64,000 nt of DNA from Glaciimonas sp. PAMC28666 (GTDB taxonomy: Bacteria > Pseudomonadota > Gammaproteobacteria > Burkholderiales > Burkholderiaceae_D). Under the pieces are notes generated by a model. It was given only the letters and a program-made list of their open reading frames with translations, was not told the origin of the DNA and did not search any database. Below are positions 27,107 through 37,664 of the stretch, in pieces; the first letter of the stretch is position 1, and the number at the start of each line of letters is the position of its first letter. The position numbers and the translations under genes are program-made. The stretch lies in assembly GCF_016917355.1 (NCBI RefSeq), contig NZ_CP070304.1:4774001-4838000 (forward strand), in the 5' to 3' direction.

Positions 27107-28057
27107 TCAGGCAACCGGCGTCAATAAAGGTTTGCCGGAAAAGTGTGCCAACAGGTTGTCTACGACTAACTGGCCCATTGCATGGCGTGTTTCGACTGTC
27201 AGGCTACCGACATGCGGCATCAGGACGACGTTGCTCATTTCGCACAAGGCTTGCGGCACATTCGGTTCATCCGCAAATACATCGAGCGCAGCTGCACCCA
27301 GATGCCCTTGTTGCAGGGCTGTAATCAATGCTGCTTCATCCACCAAAGAGCCACGTGCAATATTTACCAGTGTGCCCTCTGCGCCGAGCGCCGCCATGAC
27401 CTCGGCATTAACGCTGTGGCGGGTTGCGGCACCGCCCGGTGCACAGACGATCAGGTAGTCACTTTCTTCGGCCAAAGCCAGCAAGGATGCGCTAAGCGTT
27501 ACAGCAGTGCCTGCGACTGCGCGTGGTTGGTAGTACCGCAATTCCATGCCGAATGCGTCGAGCCGATGTGCGATGGCCTGACCGATTCGGCCGAAGCCAA
27601 AAATACCGGCGACCTTGCCGCGCACGCCGCGTGCTGGCTTGATCGGTACCCGGCGCGCCCAGTCGCCATTACGGACAAATTGATCCAATGCGGGCACTCT
27701 GCGCGCTGATGCGAGCAATAATGCAACGGCCAGATCTGCGACATCGTCGGTCAACACTCCGGGAGTGTTGGTGACGAGAATACCCCGTGGTCGGGTTGCA
27801 GCAAAATTGACAGCATCCACGCCAATGCCATTAACTGCCACAATTTCAACAGCAGGCAACAGGTTAACCTGCGCCTCGGAAATGCCGATTGAACCGGTGC
27901 TAACAACACCACGCACAGACGCTGCAACACTTTGGACAAAGGCGAGTTGCTCTGGCGGTGCAATACGCCAGGCATGATGACATTGAAAATGCTGTTCCAA
28001 TTGTTCCATCACAGACTGCGATGCGAGTTGCCCTAACACTAAAATTTCTGGCTTCAT
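27107..28057 (-). CDS. D-2-hydroxyacid dehydrogenase, copy 2
   Basis: A 316-residue paralogue of the enzyme at 24521, same length. Cofactor motif GFGRIGQA (near 152), catalytic Arg in NIARGSLVDE, Glu in DVFADEP, and His in MPHVGSLT are present. It lies 85 bases downstream of the galactarate-dehydratase-type gene on the same strand, so it is likely co-transcribed with it. Glyoxylate, hydroxypyruvate or tartronate semialdehyde chemistry is plausible. Confidence 0.88.
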   Translation of the reverse strand: MKPEILVLGQLASQSVMEQLEQHFQCHHAWRIAPPEQLAFVQSVAASVRGVVSTGSIGISEAQVNLLPAVEIVAVNGIGVDAVNFAATRPRGILVTNTPGVLTDDVADLAVALLLASARRVPALDQFVRNGDWARRVPIKPARGVRGKVAGIFGFGRIGQAIAHRLDAFGMELRYYQPRAVAGTAVTLSASLLALAEESDYLIVCAPGGAATRHSVNAEVMAALGAEGTLVNIARGSLVDEAALITALQQGHLGAAALDVFADEPNVPQALCEMSNVVLMPHVGSLTVETRHAMGQLVVDNLLAHFSGKPLLTPVA

Positions 28058-28142
28058 GCGTTTCCTTGTTGTGTTTCATTGCGGGAAAATGATCCTGCCT
28101 GCGTACCGTATTGAAAATAATTTTGTCTGAATTCAGGCGCCA

Positions 28143-29729
28143 TCAGGTGACGGGAGCCGGATTGAACAGGGTCAGCGCATTTTGCAATTTCCAGTGCTCG
28201 GCCCAGGTCTTTTTTCCGCTTGCGACATCCAGCAACATCTGAAACAGTTCCCAACCGACATCGTCAATACTGGCTTCGCCGGTGGCAATGCGCCCGGCGT
28301 TGATATCCATCAGATCATGCCAGCGGCGAGCTAGATCAGAACGTGTAGCGACCTTGAGAACCGGCACCGCGGCCAGCCCATATGGCGTCCCGCGTCCGGT
28401 CGTAAATACATGCAGATTCATGCCAGCAGCGAGCTGCAGCGTGCCGCAGATGAAATCGCTGGCAGGTGTGGCAGCATAGATCAGGCCCTTCTGTTTGAGC
28501 TTTTCACCCGGTGAAAGTACGCCGGAGATCACGCTGGTGCCAGATTTGACAATCGAACCCATCGCCTTTTCAACGATGTTGGCCAGTCCGCCTTTTTTGT
28601 TACCTGGTGTGGTGTTGGCGCTGCGATCAACACCGCCTTTTTGCAGGTAATTGTCGTACCATGCCATTTCACGAATCATGTCATTGGCGACATCGGCATT
28701 GATGGCGCGTGAAGTCAACTGATCGATACCGTCGCGCACCTCGGTTGTTTCGGAAAACATGACGGTAGCACCGGCACGCACCAGCAGATCGGTAGCAAAG
28801 CCAACTGCGGGATTCGCTGTCACACCGGAAAATGCGTCGCTACCGCCGCACTGCACGCCCACGATCAGATCTGCGGCCGGGCAAGTTTCGCGCTGACGCA
28901 AATTTAATGCGGCTAACCGAATGGTTGCCATGGCCATGATGGAGTCGATCATCGAATTGAAGCCGACGTGTGCGTCGTCCTGCAAGACCACGATATAGGC
29001 ACCATTTTGAATCGGAATCGATCCTTCCGGCATCAGACGTGCAGGTTGGAGTTTTTCACAGCCAAGGCTGACAATCATCGCCTGGCCACCGAAGTTGGGG
29101 TTGAGACTAATGTTACGCAGGGTGCGGATGGGAATTATAGCGTCAGGTGCATCAATCGCTACCCCACATCCATAGCTATGTTCAAGGCCAATCACGTCAT
29201 CGACGTTGGGATATTGAGGTAATAATTCGGCCTTGATCCGCTTCACCGCGTGTTCGACTACCCCGGCCACACATTGTACGGTCGTGGTGATGGCAAGAAT
29301 ATTGCGGGTCCCCACGGTTCCATCCACGTTGCGGTAACCCTGAAAGGTATATCCTTCCAGCGGTTCGCTGGCAGCCGGTACCCGTGTGGCGATAGGCAAA
29401 TTGATCAATTCTCGGGCCGGTGGCATGCGCACTAGCGATTCCTCGATCCAGCTACCCTGTGCAACATCTCGCACCGCGTAACCAATTACGACATCATAAC
29501 GAATGATGGCATCACCCTCTTTGAGATCGCGCAATGAGATCTTGTGTCCTTGAGGCACGCGGTCACGCAATACAAATTCTCCGGGAAACACGGTCCCGGC
29601 AGGTAGCCCACCATCGTTGACGACAATGGCTACGTTATCGTTGGCGTGCATGCGGATATATAAAGGCGCTGTTCGCGCAGCCATGGTCATGGCCTTGGTA
29701 GTCACTGTGTCGGTGTTAACTATACTCAT
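28143..29729 (-). CDS. Galactarate/altronate dehydratase family protein
   Basis: A 528-residue enzyme with an N-terminal SAF domain (about 25-105) and a C-terminal UxaA/GarD domain. Motifs seen are [36 protein letters not shown] and [13 protein letters not shown], whose cysteines and His resemble the metal site of GarD. GarD turns galactarate into 5-dehydro-4-deoxyglucarate, UxaA acts on altronate. The divergent KdgD gene, which uses exactly the GarD product, favours galactarate. The open frame reaches a TTG at 29762; the ATG at 29729 (GGATAG upstream) is preferred over the ATG at 29741. Confidence 0.85.
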   Translation of the reverse strand: MSIVNTDTVTTKAMTMAARTAPLYIRMHANDNVAIVVNDGGLPAGTVFPGEFVLRDRVPQGHKISLRDLKEGDAIIRYDVVIGYAVRDVAQGSWIEESLVRMPPARELINLPIATRVPAASEPLEGYTFQGYRNVDGTVGTRNILAITTTVQCVAGVVEHAVKRIKAELLPQYPNVDDVIGLEHSYGCGVAIDAPDAIIPIRTLRNISLNPNFGGQAMIVSLGCEKLQPARLMPEGSIPIQNGAYIVVLQDDAHVGFNSMIDSIMAMATIRLAALNLRQRETCPAADLIVGVQCGGSDAFSGVTANPAVGFATDLLVRAGATVMFSETTEVRDGIDQLTSRAINADVANDMIREMAWYDNYLQKGGVDRSANTTPGNKKGGLANIVEKAMGSIVKSGTSVISGVLSPGEKLKQKGLIYAATPASDFICGTLQLAAGMNLHVFTTGRGTPYGLAAVPVLKVATRSDLARRWHDLMDINAGRIATGEASIDDVGWELFQMLLDVASGKKTWAEHWKLQNALTLFNPAPVT

Positions 29730-29904
29730 CGCACTATCCATTTCTATGAAACTGCTTTTCAAGCGCCCTCTCGCGTGCCGGTCGGATTTTCAGCAAATGA
29801 AAAATCCGCGCAGTAAAGCGTGTTAAGGCTACCATTTTTTGGTCTAAATAATGTTCCAACGCATCGGGTCTGCTGCATGTCCTCTGCGACATTATTGTTA
29901 TCAG

Positions 29905-29915
29905 TCGTCGTATAA
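29905..29915 (-). promoter_or_regulatory. Putative FadR-family operator before the dehydratase gene
   Basis: TTATACGACGA on the minus strand, close to the FadR-subfamily consensus TNGTNNNACNA. It lies about 180 bases upstream of the galactarate-dehydratase-type start. The same motif recurs at 30125, 36304 and 38033. Confidence 0.45.
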
Positions 29916-30124
29916 CATGGATCGCAGTATAGTCAAGTTGTTTAGATTCCGCAATCTATCTCTATTGATAGCCAATGGTTTCTTATAGTAAAGCTCCGGA
30001 AGGGAACCAAACGTTCTCTATCTAGCTATGAAAGTCTAATTCTCTTCCAGTTGGGTTTCCCATGCGCTCTCCCCCAAAGTCATCAAAGAAACTATTCGAT
30101 CAGCTTGCAACGCAAAGATTTATG

Positions 30125-30135
30125 TTGTACGATGA
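30125..30135 (+). promoter_or_regulatory. Putative FadR-family operator before kdgD
   Basis: TTGTACGATGA, 76 bases upstream of the kdgD-type start, in the divergent 480-base control region that also holds the site at 29905. Confidence 0.45.
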
Positions 30136-30210
30136 CAGATAACAAGTTGTGCCACTTCACTGTAAGCATAACTTTTCCTCAACCATCTGTTATTTTTATG
30201 TGGCTATACC

Positions 30211-31122
30211 ATGACCCCTCAAGAACTAAAGCTAGTCCTTTCATCCGGCCTCCTCTCTTTTCCTGTTACCGATTTCGACGAACAGCACAATTTCCGTCCT
30301 GAAACGTACGTCAAGCGACTCGAATGGCTGGCACCGTATGGCGCAACGGCGTTGTTCGTCGCCGGCGGCACGGGTGAGTTCTTTTCCCTGACCGCGAGCG
30401 ACTACACCAATGTGGTTCGGACAGCGGTAGAAACCTGCCGCGGCAAGGTCCCTATTCTGGCGGGTGCCGGTGGCCCTACACGCGTTGCGATCGCCTATGC
30501 TCAAGAAGCCGAGCGCCTCGGTGCGCAAGGTATCTTGTTGATGCCACATTATTTGACTGAGGCAAGCCAGGACGGCTTAGTGGCCCACGTCGAAGCAATT
30601 TGCAATTCGGTAAAGTTTGGCGTAGTTATCTACAATCGTGGTATTTGCCGTCTGAGCGCTGACTCATTGGAAATATTGGCTGCGCGCTGCCCTAACCTGA
30701 TCGGCTTCAAAGACGGTATCGGCGATGTCGAACTGATGGTGACAATTCGTCGTCGCCTTGGCGATCGTTTTAGTTATCTGGGCGGTTTGCCAACTGCCGA
30801 GTTGTTTGCATCCGCCTACAAAGCTATCGGCGTTCCTGTGTATTCGTCAGCCGTTTTTAACTTCATTCCAAAAACCGCTATTCAGTTTTACGAAGCTGTG
30901 CGCACCAATGACGAAACGACAGTCAATCATTTGATCGACACTTTCTTCCTGCCGTATTTGGCTATCCGGAATAAAAAGGCCGGTTACGCCGTGAGCATTG
31001 TGAAGGCTGGCGCGACGTTGGTTGGTCAGGACGCGGGTCCGGTCCGCGCACCGTTAATCGATTTAAGCGGCGAAGAGCGCGAGCAGTTGAACGCGCTAAT
31101 CGTCGCGCAAGGCCCGCAATAA
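30211..31122 (+). CDS. kdgD: 5-dehydro-4-deoxyglucarate dehydratase
   Basis: A 303-residue DapA-superfamily lyase. It matches decarboxylating 5-dehydro-4-deoxyglucarate dehydratase: [16 protein letters not shown] at the N-terminus, [13 protein letters not shown], the catalytic Tyr of IYNRG and the Schiff-base Lys of IGFKDGIGD (near 168). It converts 5-dehydro-4-deoxyglucarate to 2-oxoglutarate semialdehyde, CO2 and water. The semialdehyde dehydrogenase gene follows 224 bases later, and the dehydratase that makes its substrate is transcribed divergently. Confidence 0.92.
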   Translation: MTPQELKLVLSSGLLSFPVTDFDEQHNFRPETYVKRLEWLAPYGATALFVAGGTGEFFSLTASDYTNVVRTAVETCRGKVPILAGAGGPTRVAIAYAQEAERLGAQGILLMPHYLTEASQDGLVAHVEAICNSVKFGVVIYNRGICRLSADSLEILAARCPNLIGFKDGIGDVELMVTIRRRLGDRFSYLGGLPTAELFASAYKAIGVPVYSSAVFNFIPKTAIQFYEAVRTNDETTVNHLIDTFFLPYLAIRNKKAGYAVSIVKAGATLVGQDAGPVRAPLIDLSGEEREQLNALIVAQGPQ

Positions 31123-31346
31123 TTCCATTGGATGACTATGGCAAACACTCCGATAACTGTCGGCGTTGTCAGCATAGTGAACACCGTAATTACCGTGAGT
31201 AGGGTCTCGTCATCCATCCAACCTGAGTAGAGCATCCAACAACGTTGGCGGCAGCGGCGTTAGTTACGCCGCTGCTTTACCTTGTATACGCATTTGCGCC
31301 TTGCACGTTGGACGACTACTTGCTGTACCCCATTCTGGAGAATAGT

Positions 31347-32930
31347 TTGAACCTACAAATAACAGGCGAAATGCTGATCGGCAAAACGGCCGTACGCGGC
31401 ACAGGGCGCGAGCTTCGCGCAGTTGATCCTTCCACCGGACTGGAATGTGAACCGGCTTTCAATGCCGGGAACGCCAATGATGTTGCAGCGGCTTGCTCGC
31501 TGGCGCAAGATGCGTTTGACAGCTACCGTGAAACAACGCTGGAGCAGCGTGCGCAATTTCTGGAGCAGATTGCCACCAACATTCTCGATTTGGGCCCAGC
31601 CCTGATTCAACGCGCGATGCAGGAATCGGGTCTTCCCCAAGGCCGACTCGAAGGCGAGCGCGGCCGCACCGTCGGCCAGTTGCGCTTGTTTGCCAAAGTC
31701 GTACGTGACGGCCGCTGGCTGGCGGCTACGCTGGATTCGGCCCTGCCGGACCGTGCGCCTGCGCGTCCTGATCTGCGCTTACGCAAAATTGGTCTGGGTC
31801 CGGTTGCAGTGTTCGGTGCCAGTAATTTTCCATTGGCATTTTCGGTCGCTGGTGGAGATACGGCGTCGGCTTTGGCCGCCGGTTGCCCGGTTGTCGTCAA
31901 AGCGCATAGCGCGCATCCTGGCACGTCGGAATTAATGGGTAAAGCAATCCAGGCTGCGGTGACTAACTGCGGACTGCACGAAGGTGTATTTTCCATGCTG
32001 TTCGGCGACGGCAGTGTTGTGGGACAAGCGTTGATCAGTGACCCAGCTATAAAAGCGGTTGGCTTTACCGGTTCCCGTCAAGGCGGCCTGGCATTGGTAC
32101 GTGCTGCCGCCCAACGCCGCGAACCAATTCCTGTGTATGCAGAGATGAGCAGCATCAACCCGACCTTTCTATTGCCGGACGCACTGGCGACCATGGGCCG
32201 CAAAATCGGCGCAGGGATCGTTGATTCATTGACTTTAGGCGCGGGACAATTCTGTACCAATCCAGGTCTTATCATCGCGTTGGAAGGCGAGCATCTGACT
32301 GCGTTTACCGAAGCTGCCAGCGAAGCGCTGCAGGGCAAAGCGGCCTCTACCATGCTGACTCCAGGAATTCATGCAGCCTACGTTAAAGGCGTCGCTCAGC
32401 TGGCTGAAACCAGTGGCGTACGCCTGCTAGCCCGGGGTCAGGTCGGTACCGCAGCGTGCGCCGGACAGGCGGCGCTGTTCATCACCGATGCGGCCAGTTT
32501 TTTAACCACACCAGCGATGGAAGAGGAAATTTTCGGCGCAAGCGCTTTGATTGTGAGCTGCCAGAATGATGCGCAATTCAAGCAGGTCGCCGAATACGTT
32601 AAAGGCCAGCTTACAGGGACAGTATTCATGACTGCGGCGGATCGTGCGATTGCGCTGCAGTTGCTACCGGTATTGGAACGCAAAGTCGGTCGGATTTTGT
32701 TCAACAGCTATCCGACTGGTGTCGAGGTATCGCATGCGATGGTACATGGTGGTCCATTCCCGGCTACTTCGGACAGTCGCAGCACTTCGGTCGGTGCGAG
32801 TGCAATCGATCGCTTCCTGCGTCCTGTGAGTTATCAGGACATGCCCGCTGATCTATTGCCAGCCTCGCTCTCAGATGAAAACTCGTTGAGTCTCTGGCGC
32901 GTCCGTGACGGTGATTTAGTCCACGCCTAA
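31347..32930 (+). CDS. 2-oxoglutarate semialdehyde dehydrogenase
   Basis: A 527-residue aldehyde dehydrogenase of the ketoglutaric-semialdehyde group that accompanies KdgD. Features are GASNFPLAFSVAGGDTASALAAG, the catalytic Glu of YAEMSSINP and the catalytic Cys of GAGQFCTNPG (near 315), and the family's SYPTGVEVSHAMVHGGPFPATS end. It produces 2-oxoglutarate with NAD(P). The open frame reaches 31245, but its early part is not family-like; a TTG at 31347 with GGAG seven bases upstream gives the standard N-terminus, so a TTG start is proposed. Confidence 0.9.
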   Translation: MNLQITGEMLIGKTAVRGTGRELRAVDPSTGLECEPAFNAGNANDVAAACSLAQDAFDSYRETTLEQRAQFLEQIATNILDLGPALIQRAMQESGLPQGRLEGERGRTVGQLRLFAKVVRDGRWLAATLDSALPDRAPARPDLRLRKIGLGPVAVFGASNFPLAFSVAGGDTASALAAGCPVVVKAHSAHPGTSELMGKAIQAAVTNCGLHEGVFSMLFGDGSVVGQALISDPAIKAVGFTGSRQGGLALVRAAAQRREPIPVYAEMSSINPTFLLPDALATMGRKIGAGIVDSLTLGAGQFCTNPGLIIALEGEHLTAFTEAASEALQGKAASTMLTPGIHAAYVKGVAQLAETSGVRLLARGQVGTAACAGQAALFITDAASFLTTPAMEEEIFGASALIVSCQNDAQFKQVAEYVKGQLTGTVFMTAADRAIALQLLPVLERKVGRILFNSYPTGVEVSHAMVHGGPFPATSDSRSTSVGASAIDRFLRPVSYQDMPADLLPASLSDENSLSLWRVRDGDLVHA

Positions 32931-32940
32931 TTGTAAAAAT

Positions 32941-32978
32941 CGCTGCAAGCTTTCCGATTCAAAACCGGGCTTGCAGCG
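32941..32978 (+). terminator. Hairpin between dehydrogenase and porin
   Basis: CGCTGCAAGC paired with GCTTGCAGCG across an 18-base loop, 10 bases after the stop. There is no T run, so it may be an attenuator or RNA-stability element rather than a terminator. Confidence 0.45.
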
Positions 32979-33080
32979 CATGAAGAAACACATCAGGGAG
33001 AACAATAAAAGGACAAAAAAATTCTTACCGCTGCAATATCTGTACACATAAAATTCAAAAAAAGTATAACTAGAGACTCC

Positions 33081-34263
33081 ATGAAAAAAGTATTCATCGC
33101 ATTGACCGCGCTTAGCGCAATTGCCAACGTAGCCCAGGCACAAAGCGCCGTCAGCATCTATGGCATTCTCGATACCGGCGTAAGCTACACCAGCAAAGCG
33201 TTAATTCCCGGCACCACTACCGGCGCTACCGGCAGCAAAATGAGCGTGGATTCGGGCCTGAATTCAGGTTCGCGTATGGGCTTCAAAGGAACAGAAGATG
33301 GGCGGCGGTCTGTCCGCGCTGTTTCAGCTGGAAATGGGATTTAAAATGGATACCGGCGCATTGGACGGTAGCAACAACGGTGCTGCGAACACTAGCACTC
33401 TGTTCCGACGTTTATCAGTAGTGGGATTGTCCAGCAGCTACGGTACCGTTCTTTTGGGTCGCCAGACTGATTTGGCTTATCAAACCGGACAATACACTTC
33501 GGTGGCCGATTTCGGTGGCATCACCGGTGCAGTTGGTCATAATCTGGATAGATTCGAAGGACTGCGGACCAATAATTCGATCCGTTTCAACAGCGCGACG
33601 TATAGTGGTTTTTCCGCCAGCGCGATCTATGGTTTCGGTGAAGTTGCCGGCCAAAACGATGCTGGTCAGGCTTTAGGCCTTGGTGCCCAATATGTGAACG
33701 GTCCATTGACCGTTTTTACCGGCTTTTATGAATCGCGACTTGGCGCTGCTGCGACCGACATCTCCAGCGATACCAGCACCTTGGTAGCGGGTAATGGCAA
33801 GGCTGGCGATATTGCGGTTAAGGTTATCAATCTGGGCACAAGCTACCAATTGCAAGATACCCGCCTTTACGCTAACTGGTCGCAGATCAAGCAACCATTG
33901 GCAACCATTGCGGCGGTTCCTGCGACTGGTATTTTACCGTCGGGCTATATTATCGGCGGCGCGAACAACGACAAGACCAACGTCTATGAAATCGGCGCGA
34001 ATTACAGTGTCACAGCTCCTTTGCATATCATCGCCAGCGTGCAACATTCCGTGCTGAATTTTGCCGGTAGCGGTCACCCACAGGGTAAGCTGACGCAACT
34101 CAATCTGGGCGTTGATTATTTCCTGTCGAAGCGTACTGATCTTTACGCTATAGCCTCAAACCTGCGTGCCTCAAGCACCTATAACCCTGGTGTCGATGGC
34201 ACTGCCGCAGGACAAAACGCTAATCAAACTGTGTTATCTGTTGCCGTTCGTACTCGTTTCTAA
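33081..34263 (+). pseudogene. Gram-negative porin, frameshifted
   Basis: A trimeric-type outer-membrane porin of the Burkholderiales family (Gram_neg_porin). It has a signal peptide ending NVAQAQ, then SAVSIYGILDTGVSYTS, and a C-terminus ending with the Phe of VRTRF. The frame shifts near 33297: the first frame reads GFKGTEDG and stops 46 bases later, while the second frame resumes GGGLSALFQLEMGF. Relatives read GTEDLGGGL, so two bases appear lost. Each part is otherwise well conserved. This is a recent inactivation or a sequencing error. Its position after the sugar-acid genes suggests an uptake role. Confidence 0.8.
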
Positions 34264-34298
34264 TCGCTAAGCGGTTTTAATTCGATCGTCGTTTTTAG

Positions 34299-34326
34299 CT
34301 GTGCAGGAGATCGTTCTCCTGCACAG
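34299..34326 (+). terminator. Terminator after the porin
   Basis: CTGTGCAGGAGA-TCGT-TCTCCTGCACAG, a perfect 12-base stem, followed by TTTCGTTT, 36 bases after the stop. Confidence 0.85.
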
Positions 34327-34398
34327 TTTCGTTTACCCTCCGCTTCACTTGTCGGCAATTTTCCCGCACTACCGCTAATAACGCACCACAGATTCATA

Positions 34399-34623
34399 AT
34401 GGAAACCGAGGACCATCCAGCTCTCCTTTCCTCAGCGCCAACACTCCTTGCTCAAAATTACCGCCAGGCTTATTACAATGCCGGACAAAACACTGCTGGC
34501 GATATGCTTCGAAATTTTTTTGTGGTGTTTGCAAGGTACGTAGAACTCACGCGGGATTGGGCAGGTCTGGCGGTGCGAGGGTTTAGTAAGACGCAGACAA
34601 GAAGAGTAAATTGGCTAGACTAG
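34399..34623 (+). CDS. Possible small open reading frame, doubtful
   Basis: A 74-codon frame (METEDHPALLSSAPTLLAQ...) lying between the porin terminator and the next convergent gene. It has no strong ribosome site, no recognised relatives and no clear coding bias. It is listed only because the 500-base gap holds nothing else. Confidence 0.15.
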   Translation: METEDHPALLSSAPTLLAQNYRQAYYNAGQNTAGDMLRNFFVVFARYVELTRDWAGLAVRGFSKTQTRRVNWLD

Positions 34624-34682
34624 AAATAGCGCTGAGAAGATAACTGTGCCATCCGGACCGATGCATAAGGAATGAAGCAAGA

Positions 34683-34701
34683 GGGGCCCCTCAGGGACCC
34701 C
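34683..34701 (-). terminator. Hairpin after the minus-strand MFS pseudogene
   Basis: On the minus strand GGGGTCCC-TGA-GGGGCCCC forms an eight-pair stem with one G-T pair (on the plus strand that pair is a C-A mismatch). It lies about 67 bases past the stop and lacks a T run. Confidence 0.45.
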
Positions 34702-34767
34702 GCTCTATTGCAATAGCGTTAGAGGTGAGCTCAGATCTAAACCGAGAATGAACTCACCCGCCAACCG

Positions 34768-36164
34768 TTAATGACTATTCGCTGTGGCTTTACCTGCAGG
34801 CACACTCGTGGGCAATCCTAACGAAGTCTTGAATTCGACGCGTTTGATCTCACCGACAATCACCAGATAACAAAAAATGGCGGCCGCGGCATTACAGCCG
34901 ATGAAAATCAAAGCCCCGGCAAATGAACCAGTTTGCTGCAAAATGTAGCCTATCACGATAGGCGTGGTAATACCGGCAACATTACCGAAGGTATTGAATA
35001 GCCCTCCACTAAGACCGCCGGCTTCTTTCGGTGAGGTGTCTGATACCACGGCCCAGCCTAACGCGCCCACACCTTTTCCGAAGAAAGCCAGCGACATCAT
35101 GGCGATGACAAGCCAATCGGCCGATACATAATTGCAGACGACCATGCACATCGACAACAGCATGCCGCATACGATGGGCGTTTTACGTGACGCCGACAAC
35201 GAGTAACCAGACCTGATCATCTTATCCGAGATAATCCCGCCCAATATCCCGCCGGAAAACCCTGCGATAGCAGGCAGTGCGGTGAGAAAGCCTGCCTTCA
35301 GGATGGTCATATGGCGCTCTGTCACCAGATAGACCGGAAACCATGTCAGGAAAAAATAGGTCAACACATTGATGCAATATTGGCCAATGTAAATTCCTAG
35401 CAACATACGATTGCTTAACAATTCCTTGATCATCGCCCACGTGTTGATTTGGACAGGCTTGATTACTTTGCTTCCACTGTCCATGTCCACCAATGCGCCG
35501 CCGGCCGCAATATACTGAAGTTCAGCCGCATTGATGCGCGGGTGATTTTTCGGACCGTAAATTGTTTTTTGCCATACGAAGGCCATCACGATACCGAGCG
35601 CGCCCATGACATAAAACACGCTCTGCCAATCGAAAGTATGGATTAACCACCCCATTAACGGTGCGAACAGCGCTGTAGCAAAATACTGTGCAGAGTTAAA
35701 AATGGCGGCAGCGGTGCCGCGTTCAGAAGTGGGGAACCACGCTGAGGTGATGCGGCTATTGCCGGGGAATGAAGGCGCTTCTGCGGCCCCGATAAGAAAA
35801 CGCAATCCAAATAAGACGGCAACGGCTGCAGCGCCGGTGAAAAATCCGACGGCGCCCATCATCATGGTGAACAGCGACCATAAAAAAATACTAAAAAAGT
35901 AAGTGATCTTTGATCCGAAACGGTCCAGTAACCACCCGCCCGGAAGCTGGGCTAAAACATACGACCAGGCAAATGCGGAAAAGACAAAGCCAATAACTTC
36001 TGGATTTTTGGCCCGGCCAAGCCGATGGTGGCGCGATCGGCATAATTGATTGTGGTAATAATGAAAAGAATTGCCAGAATTCCCCACCGCACGCGGGTCT
36101 GATAGCCGCTGTTATTTCCGTCCGTTGCGCTGCGCCCTTGCTGCGATTTTTGTATCGATTTCAT
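34768..36164 (-). pseudogene. MFS sugar-acid transporter, frameshifted
   Basis: A major facilitator of the glucarate/galactarate permease group. The first frame (from 36164) has the cytoplasmic start and helix 1 with FIITTINYADRATIGLAGPKIQK, then runs out of frame. The second frame resumes at IGFVFSAFAWSYVLAQLPGGWLLDRFG and continues to the stop at 34768. Relatives have about six residues between the two parts, so a deletion of roughly 20 bases near 36000-36010 is likely. It is divergent from the FadR-type regulator, with a shared operator-like site between them. It is probably an inactivated glucarate/galactarate importer. Confidence 0.78.
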
Positions 36165-36303
36165 ATGGTCTCCTTCAAATTAAATCCTGATTGCGCTTAA
36201 CGGCACTCCGAGGGTGTTCACGTCCCCCTGTTTTTTTTGCCTGAATTGCCGAATAATTGCCTGTATTCCCCAACAACAGTCAACAGTCATCAGACAACAA
36301 GTG

Positions 36304-36314
36304 TCGTAGTATAA
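36304..36314 (-). promoter_or_regulatory. Putative FadR-family operator between MFS and regulator
   Basis: TTATACTACGA on the minus strand, ten of eleven bases identical to the site at 29905. It lies 60 bases before the regulator start and 140 before the divergent transporter, fitting autoregulation. Confidence 0.4.
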
Positions 36315-36373
36315 TCAGCACATCTAGAATTAGCAACCATCTTCGATTCAATTTTTCGGGCGCAACGAGCACT

Positions 36374-37126
36374 ATGACTTCTTTATCCCCACCATCGGCA
36401 CCGCCAAAAAAACATCGCAATTTGGCGCAAGGCGTCGTCGCCTATATCAATGACAATATTTGCGATGGCAGTATTAATCCAGGCGAAAAGCTCCCGACCG
36501 AATCGGAAATTATGCGGATTCTAGGCGTCAGCCGAACGGTCGTACGAGAAGCAATATCCCATATGCAGGCTTCGGGCCTGGTGGAAACGCGGCACGGTAT
36601 CGGCACCTTTGTGCTCGAGCCTCAGCAGGTGCAACACTTGGGCATCGATCCTAAAACTGTCATTACAATGCGGGACGTGCTCTCCATTCTGGAGTTACGC
36701 ATCAGCCTGGAAGCCGAGGCTGCAGGACTGGCGGCCAGCCGCCGCACTGAAGCGCAATTGCAGGAGCTGCGTGTCGCGCTGGATACTTTTCGCGATTGCA
36801 TCACTAACGGCCGTGATACGGTGGCATCGGATGTTCAGTTTCATCTGCTTATCGCACAGGCCTCTGGCAATCGATATTTCCATGACATATTAAGTCAGCT
36901 CGGCACCAATATTATTCCGCGCTCGCGCCTTAACTCTGCCAAGCTCGCGCATGATCAATTAGCGACTTATTTGGAGCGTGTAACGCGCGAGCATGAGGAC
37001 ATCATTAACGCCATCGCCCGCCAGGATCCCGAGGCCGCCCGTGCCGGGATGCGCATCCATCTCAGCAATAGCCGCGAACGTCTACGCCGTGCGCAGGAAT
37101 TGATAGAGTCTGGCACGCCGCAGTAA
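36374..37126 (+). CDS. GntR/FadR-family transcriptional regulator
   Basis: A 250-residue regulator: winged helix (about 15-80; GEKLPTESEIMRILGVSRTVVREAISHMQASGLVETRHGIGTFV) and an FCD ligand domain (about 95-235) with the metal- and ligand-binding pattern of sugar-acid responsive members (FHLLIAQASGN, REHEDIINAI). It is likely the repressor of the galactarate/glucarate genes. The open frame starts at 36257, but the ATG at 36374 gives the standard N-terminus. A candidate operator lies 60 bases upstream. Confidence 0.9.
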   Translation: MTSLSPPSAPPKKHRNLAQGVVAYINDNICDGSINPGEKLPTESEIMRILGVSRTVVREAISHMQASGLVETRHGIGTFVLEPQQVQHLGIDPKTVITMRDVLSILELRISLEAEAAGLAASRRTEAQLQELRVALDTFRDCITNGRDTVASDVQFHLLIAQASGNRYFHDILSQLGTNIIPRSRLNSAKLAHDQLATYLERVTREHEDIINAIARQDPEAARAGMRIHLSNSRERLRRAQELIESGTPQ

Positions 37127-37310
37127 TGTAAATGCATTCTCACTTCCGCCAGTGTCCGCGGAGGCCGATGTGTCTCAGGCCGGACTGGCGGGTTCAGATG
37201 CAACGTCAAATTTGTGCTTGAATCAAACGGCCTTGCATGCCCGGTCGCTCAAAGACTTCAATTCTTGAGCGCGTGGCTACGCGCATTTTGCAATCAGATC
37301 TTGAGCGTTG

Positions 37311-37408
37311 GAGCACCTAAGTCGAGCACCTAAGTCGAGCACCTAAGTGGATCACCTAAGTGGATCACCTAAGTGGATCACATAAGTGGAGCACATAAGT
37401 GGAGCACA
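37311..37408. repeat. 13-bp tandem repeat array
   Basis: Seven 13-base units (GAGCACCTAAGTC and variants GATCACCTAAGTG, GAGCACATAAGTG) plus a seven-base partial. Adjacent units are nearly identical and variants are grouped, the mark of recent slippage. Non-coding. Confidence 0.9.
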
Positions 37409-37664
37409 GAATTAAGCAGCGTTTAACTATAGCCGTAAACGCTATGTCCAATGATCGTGTCGGCAGCTATGGTTTTAGTTATAGGATGTCCTATAAGATT
37501 TATTATAAAACAGATTAAACGATATAGGCTCCCTCAAATACTTCCCTTCCTCCTCTGCAATATACTGCGCCCGCGCCATCAACGCCAGATTCGTCCCAGA
37601 TCACCATAAAGCAGTCTTAAGCGCTGGCGCCAATTCGAGGGCGGGAAATTAGACGAGTTTACCC

